A program made the position numbers and the translations under genes. Positions 1 through 7,503 of a DNA stretch of 55,628 bases are shown in pieces. Position 1 is the first letter of the stretch; the number at the start of each line of letters is the position of its first letter. The notes under the pieces are model-generated. The model worked only from the letters and a program-made list of their open reading frames with translations. It was not told where the DNA came from and ran no database searches. The stretch is taken from assembly GCA_934502905.1 (NCBI GenBank), contig CAKSVK010000004.1, positions 1 to 55,628 of the forward strand. Direction: 5' to 3'. The stretch is from an uncultured Chitinophagaceae bacterium. Its GTDB lineage: Bacteria > Bacteroidota > Bacteroidia > Chitinophagales > Chitinophagaceae.

Positions 1-55
1 AGATCAATACATGAAAGACAACTTGACGCCTGTTTTAAATATTGTTTAAAACCTG

Positions 56-63
56 TACTTTTG
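56..63 (+). promoter_or_regulatory. -7 promoter box (TACTTTTG)
   Basis: Exact match to the Bacteroidota -7 consensus TAnnTTTG, about 50 nt before the ATG at 114. No TTG box lies at the usual 17-23 nt spacing, so only the -7 element is called. It places transcription start near 67, which rules out the in-frame ATG at 42 as the translation start. Confidence 0.5.
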
Positions 64-113
64 CGTTGCTTAAAACCTACCTGCTCAAAACACGATCACT
101 AATTTATCATTCA

Positions 114-1487
114 ATGGCAAAAGTTCAGGAAAAGTTATATAAGAAAATGCCCGGTTTTCTTAAGGATTGTCTGGTGACCATGTATGACTATCTTCAATAT
201 AGAAAAAGACATGGCGGAAGGTATAGATACTGGTATGATGAAGCCGTCAGGCAAAAAAAGCTTTCATTGAACGAGCTGAAGCAGTTGCAAAAGAAAAAGC
301 TATCCGATTTTATTGCCTTTGCCAAATCGAATTCACCGTATTACAAAAAAATACTGCCTGACATCCACCCACAGGGCGATATTTTTTCTTACTACGAGAC
401 TATTTCTATACAATCCAAAGAAGACGTACGTTCGAATATTAACGACATCTACACCGTAGATGCCGGGGATGCGATTATCAGCAAAACGGGGGGTACAACA
501 GGTAAGTCGCTTGAAGTGCGGTATACGCATGATGACATGCAGCAAAGGCAGGCAACGTTAGATTTATTTCGGTCCGAACACGGTTACAAATTGGGCAAAA
601 AGGTGGCTTGGTTCAGCGGTAAAGCTATTCTAACAGACAAAGACGTTCAGAAAAAACGGTACTGGCGGTATGACTGGTTATATAAGATAAGGTATTATTC
701 TACTTTTCATATTTCGCCCCGTTCCGTAAAACAATATATTGATGACCTGAATCGCTTCCAGCCGGAATTCCTGGTGGGATTTCCTTCTTCTATGTACGAA
801 ATTGCCAAATGGGGCATCGACAATAACTATCATCTACATTATAACGCCAAAACAATTTTTCCAACTGCAGAAACGATCGTGGAACATGAGAAAGCTGCTT
901 TAAAGCAGTTTTTTGGAGCCGAAGTGAGAAACCAGTATGCATCCTCCGAAGGAGCTCCCTTCATTCTGGAGTGTCCAAAAGGGAACCTCCATATTGACCT
1001 TCTGTCGGGCTATATAGAAGTGCTGGATAATAACGGGAAGCCGGCTCAGCAAGGCGACCTGGTATTTACATCGTTTCAGACGCACGGCACACCGCTTATT
1101 CGGTATGCCATAAAGGATAAACTGACACTATCAGACAGAACATGCGACTGTGGGAATCATAACCCACTGGCTGAATCCATCGAAGGAAGGATCAATGATT
1201 TCATCTATTCGGAAGAAAGAGGCAAGATAAACTTGGGTAATGTGTCTAACTGCGTGAAATATGTAACGGGGGTCGTCAAATTCCAGATTATACAGGACAG
1301 GAAAGACGCAATAGAGGTATATATTGTAAAAGATGAAAGCTATGGAGATAAAGACGAAGAGATGTTCAGGCATGAACTGGTAGAGAGGCTGGGGCATCAT
1401 GTCGATATCAGTTTTTTTTACAAAGATGATATTGCCCGTGAAAGCAGCGGAAAATACCGGATTATTAAAAACAGCTTACAATTATAG
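114..1487 (+). CDS. PaaK/CapK-like adenylate-forming enzyme
   Basis: This is an ANL-superfamily protein of the phenylacetate-CoA ligase (PaaK)/CapK type, about 457 residues. The P-loop-like segment SKTGGTTGKSLEVRYT sits in the N-terminal third. A second conserved stretch, NQYASSEGAPFILECP, and the C-terminal RINDFIYSEERGKINL segment fit the adenylation domain. Family members activate a carboxylic acid as an acyl-adenylate. CapK-like members occur in capsule and exopolysaccharide gene sets, where their substrates are usually unknown. The ATG at 114 is preferred over the one at 42 because a -7 promoter box lies between them. The following gene has its own promoter, so this gene ends its transcription unit; what lies upstream is outside the window. 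The substrate cannot be predicted. Confidence 0.8.
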   Translation: MAKVQEKLYKKMPGFLKDCLVTMYDYLQYRKRHGGRYRYWYDEAVRQKKLSLNELKQLQKKKLSDFIAFAKSNSPYYKKILPDIHPQGDIFSYYETISIQSKEDVRSNINDIYTVDAGDAIISKTGGTTGKSLEVRYTHDDMQQRQATLDLFRSEHGYKLGKKVAWFSGKAILTDKDVQKKRYWRYDWLYKIRYYSTFHISPRSVKQYIDDLNRFQPEFLVGFPSSMYEIAKWGIDNNYHLHYNAKTIFPTAETIVEHEKAALKQFFGAEVRNQYASSEGAPFILECPKGNLHIDLLSGYIEVLDNNGKPAQQGDLVFTSFQTHGTPLIRYAIKDKLTLSDRTCDCGNHNPLAESIEGRINDFIYSEERGKINLGNVSNCVKYVTGVVKFQIIQDRKDAIEVYIVKDESYGDKDEEMFRHELVERLGHHVDISFFYKDDIARESSGKYRIIKNSLQL

Positions 1488-1535
1488 CGGTTCAAAATCG
1501 TTACATAATGAGAATAAGTTTAACAGTCGGGCCTG

Positions 1536-1566
1536 TTGCAAAAACCGGTTTTTGACGTTAATTTTG
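1536..1566 (+). promoter_or_regulatory. Bacteroidota-type promoter of the metal operon
   Basis: TTG at 1536-1538, a 20-nt spacer, then TAATTTTG at 1559-1566, an exact TAnnTTTG. The ATG of the next gene begins only 8 nt after the -7 box, so the predicted leader is a few nucleotides at most. Confidence 0.6.
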
Positions 1567-1574
1567 CAACTGCA

Positions 1575-1958
1575 ATGAAGAAGTTATTCACCATACTGGT
1601 TGCATTCCTGTATCTCGCGGTATCCTGCGGGCTGGTAGTGAATATGCATTATTGCATGGGTGAGCTGGCGGATATCAGTTACCATTCCTCAGAAAAGAGC
1701 AACGATTGCGGCTACTGTGGCATGGAAGATTCCGGTTGCTGCCACGACGATCTGAAAGTTTTTAAACTCGATGATACACATAAAGGCAGTCCCCTTGTAA
1801 AGTTTGGGACACCCGCCTTCACGGCAATCGCGCCGGCAGCACCCGATTACAGCATTCAAAAAACATTAGCTGGCGAACTTCGCCTGGAATATATCCGGAC
1901 ACCCCCGGAATATGAACAGCCCTCCCACAACATACTGTACGCTGTTTTTCGTATTTGA
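1575..1958 (+). CDS. HYC_CC_PP family protein
   Basis: Small exported protein of about 127 residues with the three hallmarks of the Bacteroidota HYC_CC_PP family: MHYCMG near the N-terminus, GCCHDD in the middle, and TPPEYEQ near the C-terminus. MKKLFTILVAFLYLAVSCGLVV is a clear signal or anchor segment. The cysteine- and histidine-rich centre (CGYCGMEDSGCCHDD) suggests binding of a soft metal, but no biochemical role is established for the family. A TTG upstream at 1536 could extend the frame, but it is part of the promoter, so the ATG at 1575 is used. It is followed after 79 nt by an HMA-domain protein and then an outer-membrane protein, which supports a copper or other heavy-metal context (inference). 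Confidence 0.8.
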   Translation: MKKLFTILVAFLYLAVSCGLVVNMHYCMGELADISYHSSEKSNDCGYCGMEDSGCCHDDLKVFKLDDTHKGSPLVKFGTPAFTAIAPAAPDYSIQKTLAGELRLEYIRTPPEYEQPSHNILYAVFRI

Positions 1959-1980
1959 TACCGGGAATAGGCCTTAGCCT

Positions 1981-2000
1981 GTATTACTTTAATGTAATAC
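1981..2000 (+). promoter_or_regulatory. Perfect palindrome GTATTAC-N6-GTAATAC
   Basis: Seven-base arms (1981-1987 and 1994-2000) around TTTAAT lie between the HYC_CC_PP gene and the HMA gene. No T-tract follows, so a protein-binding operator is more likely than a terminator. No regulator gene lies beside it. Confidence 0.4.
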
Positions 2001-2037
2001 CATTTTCCTATCTACTCAGAACATAAAATCAAATACA

Positions 2038-2589
2038 ATGCAAAAAATATTTATCGCAATAATTACCCTGTTTTCATTTACAGTTGCTCACAGCCAGATA
2101 CAAAAGGTAGAATTACAGGCCAGTGGCCTCACCTGCTCTATGTGCAGCAATTCTATCAATAAAGCGCTTAACTCGCTCAGCTTCGTGGAATCTGTAACCA
2201 CTGATCTGAATAAGAATATTTTTACCGTGTCCATTAAACCGGACATGAAGCCTGACCTGGATGCCATGAAAAACAAGGTGGAAGGCGCGGGCTTTTTCGT
2301 GGCCAATCTCTGGGCGCATGCCAATTTCAACCAGTTGGCTGTGAAGAACGATGCCCATGTGACAGTTGACGACATGACCTTTCACTTTATGGATGTGAAA
2401 AACCAGACGTTGAACGGCACTCAGAAGATAAAGCTCCTGGATAAAAACTTTGTTGTTGCCAAAGAGTATAAAAAAATGAGCAAGCTCACCACTATGCAAT
2501 GTTATGAGTCAGGATACATGGATGAGTGCTGCAATGTCGGCAGGAAAACCACTAAACAAAGAGTTTACCACGTAACCATCCAGGGATAA
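2038..2589 (+). CDS. Exported heavy-metal-associated (HMA) domain protein
   Basis: A 183-residue protein with a signal peptide (MQKIFIAIITLFSFTVAHSQ) followed by an HMA fold at about residues 22-90. The metal-binding loop is present as SGLTCSMCSNSI, that is TCxxC (usual form MxCxxC). In characterised relatives (CopZ, Atx1, MerP) the two cysteines bind Cu(I) or Hg(II). The C-terminal half carries more cysteines (MQCYESGYMDECCNVG), which may form a second metal site. The signal peptide implies a periplasmic role, unlike cytosolic CopZ. It is the second gene of an apparent operon between the HYC_CC_PP protein and an outer-membrane protein. A periplasmic metal carrier or sensor is the likely role; the metal is not known. 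Confidence 0.8.
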   Translation: MQKIFIAIITLFSFTVAHSQIQKVELQASGLTCSMCSNSINKALNSLSFVESVTTDLNKNIFTVSIKPDMKPDLDAMKNKVEGAGFFVANLWAHANFNQLAVKNDAHVTVDDMTFHFMDVKNQTLNGTQKIKLLDKNFVVAKEYKKMSKLTTMQCYESGYMDECCNVGRKTTKQRVYHVTIQG

Positions 2590-2674
2590 TCAACTGCCTT
2601 TTAACCACAGGTTGGTTGCCACCTGCAGTCGTGCCGGCAACCTGTACCTTATCATTCACCATAATGACCATTTC

Positions 2675-3559
2675 ATGCGCTATATTATCTTGTGCCTTTT
2701 AATACTGACAGGCTTTTCTGTGCATGCACAGGAATTATACATCATGTCGGACCCTGCCAGCAATGTGCCGGCCAAAAGCATAGGTATAAGAGTAACCAAT
2801 AAGCTTATGCCACGCCCTTATGACAATGGTTACAGCTACCGGGTATTGCCGGAGGTAATGTTTGGCATCAATAAGAATTTTATGATCCGGGGAATGGCTT
2901 ATGCATCCAATATGTTTCAAAGAGGAATGCAACTCGAAGGCGGGAATATCTATGCCAAGTACCGTTTTCTCTCTGTTGATGACCTGCATTCGCATTTCAG
3001 GATGGCTGCTTTTGGTAAAGTGGCAATTTCAGGCAACCCGCTCACCATGCAGCATACCCGCCAGCATATAATAGACGGAACGCCACACCCCATTACTAAT
3101 ATCTACACCAGCAACGAAATTAAACTCGACGGCAATCATTCCGGTTTCAATACCGGCATAGTAGCCACCCAGCTGGTGCACAAGCTGGCTGTTTCCGGCA
3201 CGGTAGCCTATACCAACAGGTGGGAAAATATAGATGTGCCCAAAGTGCCGGGTATAAGCAGGCATGCAGCCAATTACAGCCTGTCTGCCGGCTACCTGCT
3301 CCTGCCCAGGGTTTACAAGGATTATAAGCAACCCAACTTTAATGTGTATGTAGATATATTGGGAGCCAATGCCCTGGATGGGAAAGGATATTACCTGGAT
3401 GTGGTTCCGGGTATTCAGTTTATCTTTAACAGCATTTCCAGGCTGGACCTGGCTTACCGTGTGCAGGCGGCCGGCAGTATGGAACGTTTCAACACCAGCA
3501 GCTGGCTGCTGCGGTATGAATACAATTTTTTAAACGCATTGATGAAAAAAGAAAAATGA
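2675..3559 (+). CDS. Predicted outer-membrane beta-barrel protein, metal operon
   Basis: A protein of about 294 residues beginning MRYIILCLLILTGFSVHAQ, a good signal peptide; this fixes the start at 2675 rather than an in-frame codon at 2612. The mature part has alternating hydrophobic and polar residues, many aromatics and glycines, and ends with an amphipathic strand (LLRYEYNFLNALM), as expected for an outer-membrane barrel. I do not recognise a named family. It follows the HMA gene after about 85 nt and its stop codon overlaps the ATG of a candidate 25-residue ORF. Position suggests a part in handling of a heavy metal across the outer membrane (inference). Confidence 0.65.
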   Translation: MRYIILCLLILTGFSVHAQELYIMSDPASNVPAKSIGIRVTNKLMPRPYDNGYSYRVLPEVMFGINKNFMIRGMAYASNMFQRGMQLEGGNIYAKYRFLSVDDLHSHFRMAAFGKVAISGNPLTMQHTRQHIIDGTPHPITNIYTSNEIKLDGNHSGFNTGIVATQLVHKLAVSGTVAYTNRWENIDVPKVPGISRHAANYSLSAGYLLLPRVYKDYKQPNFNVYVDILGANALDGKGYYLDVVPGIQFIFNSISRLDLAYRVQAAGSMERFNTSSWLLRYEYNFLNALMKKEK

Positions 3560-3633
3560 CGTTGCAAAAGATATTCTCCGGCATACTCAGGTTCCTGAAG
3601 AACATTTTTGTAAAAAAGGATTGTTGTAAGTAA
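3556..3633 (+). CDS. Candidate 25-residue peptide ending in CCK
   Basis: An ATG overlaps the stop codon of the preceding gene (ATGA, 3556-3559), the classic arrangement for translational coupling. The peptide starts MTLQKIFSGILRFLKNIF and ends VKKDCCK. It is amphipathic and basic with a vicinal cysteine pair at the C-terminus. The CC pair recalls the cysteine-rich first gene of the same operon. It is too short for standard gene callers. It may be a real membrane-associated small protein or a chance ORF; conservation in related genomes would decide. Confidence 0.35.
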   Translation: MTLQKIFSGILRFLKNIFVKKDCCK

Positions 3634-3911
3634 TTGTAATGCATCGTCTCTGACGATGAAGAACACAGGGAATACGAAATCGGAAACTTCGTATAGCGCT
3701 GTGGCTTTCGAATATCTAGGATGCGAAGGTTGCATGTCTCCACGCCACTGGGCGGTCCACTGCCCCGGCGCGTGTCCCCACGCGCTGTTAGATACAGATT
3801 GAATTTATCAGTGAAACATCTTGCATGTCACAATTCAACGATTGAGACCGTATAATCAGCTATTCGCAAAGACGTTCAACAGGATTTTTGGTCAACCCCT
3901 AATGCTTTTCT
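3634..3911. other. Intergenic stretch with four hairpins
   Basis: No gene is visible between the small ORF and the nucleosidase. Hairpins: CATCGTC/GACGATG (3642-3658, loop TCT), ATACGAA/TTCGTAT (3672-3694), GCATG/CACGC (3732-3745) and GCGCGTG/CACGCGC (3768-3785). Read on the minus strand, the last two have GNRA-like loops (GAGA, GGGA) and would lie in the 3' UTR of the nucleosidase mRNA. None has a T-tract. It may be a dispersed palindromic repeat or a structured 3' UTR. Confidence 0.5.
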
Positions 3912-4487
3912 TTATCCCCGGCATGTTAAAAGTGTTTCGTGCAACGCTTTCGCCGCCTGGTGAACAGATACCGACCAGTCACCGGCAGCTTTGCCATCAG
4001 CCCCATCCGAAATATATTTCAGGCAAACAAACGGTATACCCTCCTGTTTGGCAACCCACGCCAGTGCATAGGCTTCCATATCTACCACATCATAGGCTTC
4101 TGCATTATGCTGGATCTCAAAGTTATCTCCTGTTCCGCAGATCCCCTGCACCAACCCCGGCAACGATATGCCATACTCAAGCATGATGTCCTGCTCATAA
4201 AAAGGTGTTTCATACCTTGCAAAACCCAACGGAGTCACATCCATATCACGCTGAATAAACCGCGTACAACAAACCACTTCTCCTTTCTTATGCAGGCTGC
4301 TGCCCGCCGATCCGAGGTTGATGATAATATCCGGCCGGCTCACTGCAATCCGTTTCAGCAACCGGTAACCGGCATTTATTTTTCCAACACCCGTAAACAA
4401 TATATCCTGATCCCGGAAATAACCTGCTGCTTCCGACTCCAATGCAAATACCAGTAAGCTGTTCTTATTCGTCAAATCCTGTGTCAT
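3912..4487 (-). CDS. Nucleosidase of the PNP/MTAN family
   Basis: A 191-residue member of the phosphorylase/nucleosidase superfamily that includes 5'-methylthioadenosine/S-adenosylhomocysteine nucleosidase and futalosine hydrolase. The ALESEA segment near the N-terminus, the glycine-rich INLGSAGS, and the hallmark VVDMEAYALAWVAKQEGIPF (Met-Glu contacting the ribose in the family) followed by KYISDGAD, with the catalytic Asp, are all visible. It is shorter than MtnN (about 230 residues). Substrate choice between MTA/SAH and futalosine cannot be made from these motifs. It lies 266 nt beyond the luciferase-like gene on the same strand, separated by a repeat-rich gap, so it is probably transcribed separately. 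Confidence 0.75.
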   Translation of the reverse strand: MTQDLTNKNSLLVFALESEAAGYFRDQDILFTGVGKINAGYRLLKRIAVSRPDIIINLGSAGSSLHKKGEVVCCTRFIQRDMDVTPLGFARYETPFYEQDIMLEYGISLPGLVQGICGTGDNFEIQHNAEAYDVVDMEAYALAWVAKQEGIPFVCLKYISDGADGKAAGDWSVSVHQAAKALHETLLTCRG

Positions 4488-4536
4488 TTCAATATCCGGG
4501 GGCTTATTTACAACCTGGTTTATATCGGTGATGATT

Positions 4537-4739
4537 TAAGATTTCTGATGTACGATGCTTGACTTATGGATTTATTCAATCAGTAAAATCAGAGATCAGC
4601 AATCAACAATTTCCTTTTTATTTCTGATTTCTGATGTGAGATTTCTGATATGTGTATTTTCTACATCAGCCATCTAAAATCCCGAAATCAGCAATTCTTT
4701 TTTATTTCTGATGTACAACTTATGATTTCCGATGTATGT
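4537..4739. repeat. Cluster of ATTTCTGAT/ATCAGCAAT short repeats
   Basis: The gap between two minus-strand genes is almost filled by degenerate copies of ATTTCTGATG (4541, 4620, 4640 and 4704 areas) and the reverse-complement types ATCAGCAAT and AATCAGAGATCAG. The same words recur at 17.98-18.17 kb and 21.30-21.34 kb. No coding potential is apparent. Confidence 0.6.
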
Positions 4740-4753
4740 GGTCTTTCTGTATA

Positions 4754-5749
4754 TCAATGGTCTAAGGCTTCTTTTACAATCGAGAACGATTTCAGCTTCG
4801 CTGCCCTGTCATATATCGGACTGGTAACCATCAGTTCATCAACACGCGTTTCCGCCAGGAATATGCCGAACTTTTGTCTCAACGTCTCCTTACTACCGGC
4901 AAAGGTATATGCCGTCATGCTTTTTACCGCCCGCTCTATTTCGGGGTGGTGAAACATAGCCGGTAGTTCTGCCGGTGGTTGTAAAGGGCTGCGTGTGTTG
5001 GTGATAATACCCATGAACATGCGGTACAAACTGGTCGTCAGCCATTCTGCTTCCTCATCCGTATCGGCTGCCATGGCATTTACACAAGCCATCACATAAG
5101 GTTCGGCCAATTGCCGGGAAGGCTTAAAATGATCGCGGTATATCTCTATGGCGGCACGGAACTGCGCAGGTGCAAAATGGGAAGCAAAAGCATAGGGTAA
5201 CCCGAATTCTGCAGCCAGGTAAGCGCTGTCTGTGCTGGAACCCAGTATCCAGATGGGTATCTCCAGTCCCTCGCCCGGGAAAGCCCTCACTTTGGCATCG
5301 CTGTTTTCCCTGCTGAAGTAGGTCTGCAGTTCCCTTACATCCGAAGGGAAATTATATTCGGCTGTCATATTTTTTCTGCGCAAAGCATAAGCCGTCAGTT
5401 GGTCCGTGCCTGGCGCCCTGCCCAACCCCAGGTCTATCCTTCCGGGATAAATGGATTCCAGCGTACCGAACTGCTCTGCAATGACCAAAGGGGAATGGTT
5501 CGGCAGCATGATGCCACCCGATCCCACTCTTATGCTACGTGTTTTACCGGCTACCTCCCCTATCAGCACAGCAGTAGCAGAGCTGGCCACATGCTGCATA
5601 TTATGATGTTCGGCCAGCCATATCCGTTTGTACCCAAGTTCTTCTGCATGTTGTGCTACCGCTACCGTACCGGCTATGGCATCCGATATGGTAGCTCCTT
5701 CTGTAACAATGGCCAGTTCCAGCACAGAGAGTCCTGTATTCTTCTTCAT
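4754..5749 (-). CDS. LLM-class flavin-dependent oxidoreductase (YhbW/MsnO8-like)
   Basis: A 331-residue bacterial-luciferase-like monooxygenase. The N-terminal [13 protein letters not shown] strand, the [16 protein letters not shown] segment, the [24 protein letters not shown] stretch and the [14 protein letters not shown] loop are characteristic of the TIM-barrel LLM family, especially the YhbW branch. Such enzymes use FMNH2 and oxygen or act as F420/FMN oxidoreductases; the substrate of this branch is not established. It starts 5 nt after the stop of the ArsR-type regulator gene, so the two are almost certainly co-transcribed and the regulator probably controls it. The full length of the family is present. 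Confidence 0.85.
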   Translation of the reverse strand: MKKNTGLSVLELAIVTEGATISDAIAGTVAVAQHAEELGYKRIWLAEHHNMQHVASSATAVLIGEVAGKTRSIRVGSGGIMLPNHSPLVIAEQFGTLESIYPGRIDLGLGRAPGTDQLTAYALRRKNMTAEYNFPSDVRELQTYFSRENSDAKVRAFPGEGLEIPIWILGSSTDSAYLAAEFGLPYAFASHFAPAQFRAAIEIYRDHFKPSRQLAEPYVMACVNAMAADTDEEAEWLTTSLYRMFMGIITNTRSPLQPPAELPAMFHHPEIERAVKSMTAYTFAGSKETLRQKFGIFLAETRVDELMVTSPIYDRAAKLKSFSIVKEALDH

Positions 5750-5754
5750 GTCTG

Positions 5755-6066
5755 CTAAATATTTGTTTTAATGATCCTGCTCAATTCCTTAAATACTTTT
5801 TCATTCCGTTTGTAATAAGTCCATTGACCTATCCTTACGGATTCAACCAATCCGGCCTTTTTTAAAATAGTGAGATACTCCGATATGGTAGATTGTGTTA
5901 ACCCCGACCGTTTCTGGATATACCCTACACACACACCATGTTTTTCAAAATCCATTCCTTCTGCACAGGAAAAGTAACGGTGGGGCTCTTTAAGCCACAA
6001 CAGTATCTCCAGCCTTTTTTCGTTGGACAAAGCCTTAAAAATTTCCAGGCAGTCAATTGCTAACAT
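5755..6066 (-). CDS. ArsR-family winged-helix transcriptional regulator
   Basis: About 103 residues from the ATG at 6066. The winged-helix core reads [19 protein letters not shown], then an insert ([24 protein letters not shown]), the recognition helix [19 protein letters not shown] and the wing [15 protein letters not shown]. The insert carries two cysteines (FSCAEG and HGVCVG) that could be a metal or redox sensor, although the classical ELCVCDL site is absent. An ATG at 6102 would give 12 more residues, but it lies in the -33 box, so 6066 is preferred. The gene is first in a two-gene operon with the LLM oxidoreductase. A palindrome within its promoter suggests autorepression. Confidence 0.85.
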   Translation of the reverse strand: MLAIDCLEIFKALSNEKRLEILLWLKEPHRYFSCAEGMDFEKHGVCVGYIQKRSGLTQSTISEYLTILKKAGLVESVRIGQWTYYKRNEKVFKELSRIIKTNI

Positions 6067-6070
6067 ACCG

Positions 6071-6102
6071 CAAAGATATATCGGATTATCCCGATATTCC
6101 AA
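6071..6102 (-). promoter_or_regulatory. Promoter and palindromic operator of the arsR-type gene
   Basis: On the minus strand, TTG (6100-6102), a 21-nt spacer and TATCTTTG (6071-6078, exact TAnnTTTG). Within the spacer lies ATATCGG-N6-CCGATAT (6078-6097), a perfect 7-bp inverted repeat placed where a bound repressor would block RNA polymerase. The start codon at 6066 is 4 nt past the -7 box, so the mRNA should be leaderless. Confidence 0.6.
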
Positions 6103-6186
6103 TCAACAAGAGATAAATGACTTTATATGACCATGACATGACAATACTTGTCCGGTCTGTTTAGTCAGCCAAATGAAGAAAAACGT

Positions 6187-6873
6187 TTATAAGGTGATCC
6201 CGGCATTATCAATAACCCTTCCGGTTTCTGTGCGGATGGTCCGGGCAGGGAATTTGCTGATGACACGATAATCGTGGGTTGCCATTACGATGGCGGTACC
6301 GTATTCTTTGGATATGCGGAACAGCAGCTGCATGATCTCATCGGAGGTTTCCGGGTCCAGATTACCGGTAGGCTCATCCGCCAGAATCAGCTTGGGGGAA
6401 TTCAAAAGGGCCCTTGCCAGGTCTACCCGTTGCTGTTCGCCCCCGGACAGCTCAAACGGAAATTTGAACCCTTTGGTTTTGAGTCCTACTTTTTCCAGCA
6501 CATCTGTTATCTTTTCTTCCACCAGCTTATCATCCTTCCAGCCGGTGGCTTTCAGCACAAACTTCAGGTTATCATGCACATTCCTGTCCGTAAGCAGCTG
6601 GAAATCCTGGAACACGATTCCCAGATTCCTTCTCAGGAAAGGGATCTTTTTCCAGGTCATTTCACTCAGCTTATACCCCACCACAGTGCCTTCTCCTTCT
6701 TTCAGCTTCAGCTCTCCATACAGGGTTTTTAAAAGGCTGGATTTACCGGTACCCGTCTTCCCTACAAGGTATACAAATTCTCCCTTGTGCACCTGGATGT
6801 CCACATCCCCCAATACCAGCGACTTGCCCTGGTAGATATTTGCATGCTGAAGCTCTAATATTATTTCTGCCAT
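6187..6873 (-). CDS. ftsE: FtsE-like ABC transporter ATP-binding protein
   Basis: A 228-residue ABC ATPase. Walker A is GKTGTGKSS (around residue 38), the Q-loop is in GIVFQDFQLL, the signature is LSGGEQQRVDLARAL and Walker B is KLILADEPTGNLDPE, followed by the H-loop ATHD. Length and sequence match the FtsE branch that pairs with FtsX to drive peptidoglycan hydrolase activation at the septum. No FtsX gene is next to it; in Bacteroidota ftsE and ftsX are often separate. It could instead be the ATPase of a LolD-like exporter, but the FtsE-type N-terminus (IILELQHANIYQG) favours FtsE. A -7 box lies 17 nt upstream of the start. Confidence 0.75.
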   Translation of the reverse strand: MAEIILELQHANIYQGKSLVLGDVDIQVHKGEFVYLVGKTGTGKSSLLKTLYGELKLKEGEGTVVGYKLSEMTWKKIPFLRRNLGIVFQDFQLLTDRNVHDNLKFVLKATGWKDDKLVEEKITDVLEKVGLKTKGFKFPFELSGGEQQRVDLARALLNSPKLILADEPTGNLDPETSDEIMQLLFRISKEYGTAIVMATHDYRVISKFPARTIRTETGRVIDNAGITL

Positions 6874-6889
6874 GTTTGTTCTGAAGCGT

Positions 6890-6897
6890 CAAAGTTA
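6890..6897 (-). promoter_or_regulatory. -7 box of the ftsE-like gene (TAACTTTG)
   Basis: Exact TAnnTTTG on the minus strand, 16 nt before the ATG. No TTG box is visible at proper spacing. Confidence 0.45.
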
Positions 6898-6982
6898 AGA
6901 CTTAAACGTAAAGATTAAAATTATGATATACAACCGTATACATTTAATTTGGGGCTAACATTTTACACACAAAAGCACCTGC

Positions 6983-7495
6983 TTACACCAGCTTCTTCAG
7001 CAGCAGGTAAACAGAAGAAAACAGGATATAAGCAAGACAGCAGGCAATGAAGGCAAACTTCAGAACCGCTACCGCCCCCGTCATCCACACGATGGGACCT
7101 GCCACACTTATATAAAAGCTGAACAGCATCAGCAGGTTTTCGCCGATATCCATGATTACCGCCATCAGGCTGCCAAAAGCCAGCAATACCGCTACTCTTT
7201 GCAGGATGCCCGTTTTGTATTGCTCCGAAAAAAAGCCACAGATGGAATAGAAAAACAGTCCGTAAAAAGGGATCATCAGGAAATCGAGCAGGATATTCAG
7301 GAAGAAAGCAAGCCCGTGTCCCTGCTTCCAGGCTTCTGTAATAGCAGCCGCATTGTGTTTATGAAACGCCAGCTCAAAAGAAACAATACCGGCAGGTGAA
7401 GCAGGGGTTACCAGCGCCTGCCCCTGCCATCGCAATAGCAGAAAAAAGAATACAGTACCCGTCAGAAAAAATACAATGATCTTCCAGTTGCCCAT
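6983..7495 (-). CDS. Conserved integral membrane protein, function unknown
   Basis: A 170-residue protein with about four hydrophobic segments: residues 6-22 (IIVFFLTGTVFFFLLL), a long one around 65-88 (FFLNILLDFLMIPFYGLFFYSI), one near 98-125 and a C-terminal one (AVLKFAFIACCLAYILFSSVYLLL). No catalytic motif is seen and I do not recognise the family. It starts 8 nt after the stop of the LptF/LptG-like gene on the same strand, so the two probably form an operon. An envelope role is the only guess the position allows. Confidence 0.6.
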   Translation of the reverse strand: MGNWKIIVFFLTGTVFFFLLLRWQGQALVTPASPAGIVSFELAFHKHNAAAITEAWKQGHGLAFFLNILLDFLMIPFYGLFFYSICGFFSEQYKTGILQRVAVLLAFGSLMAVIMDIGENLLMLFSFYISVAGPIVWMTGAVAVLKFAFIACCLAYILFSSVYLLLKKLV

Positions 7496-7503
7496 ACATA
7501 GTG

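Noticed and set aside
42..113. Upstream ATG for the PaaK-like gene
   Set aside because: It precedes the -7 promoter box at 56-63 and would not be in the transcript.
3821..4457. Plus-strand open frames over the nucleosidase
   Set aside because: Antisense to a conserved nucleosidase with catalytic motifs; no family resemblance.
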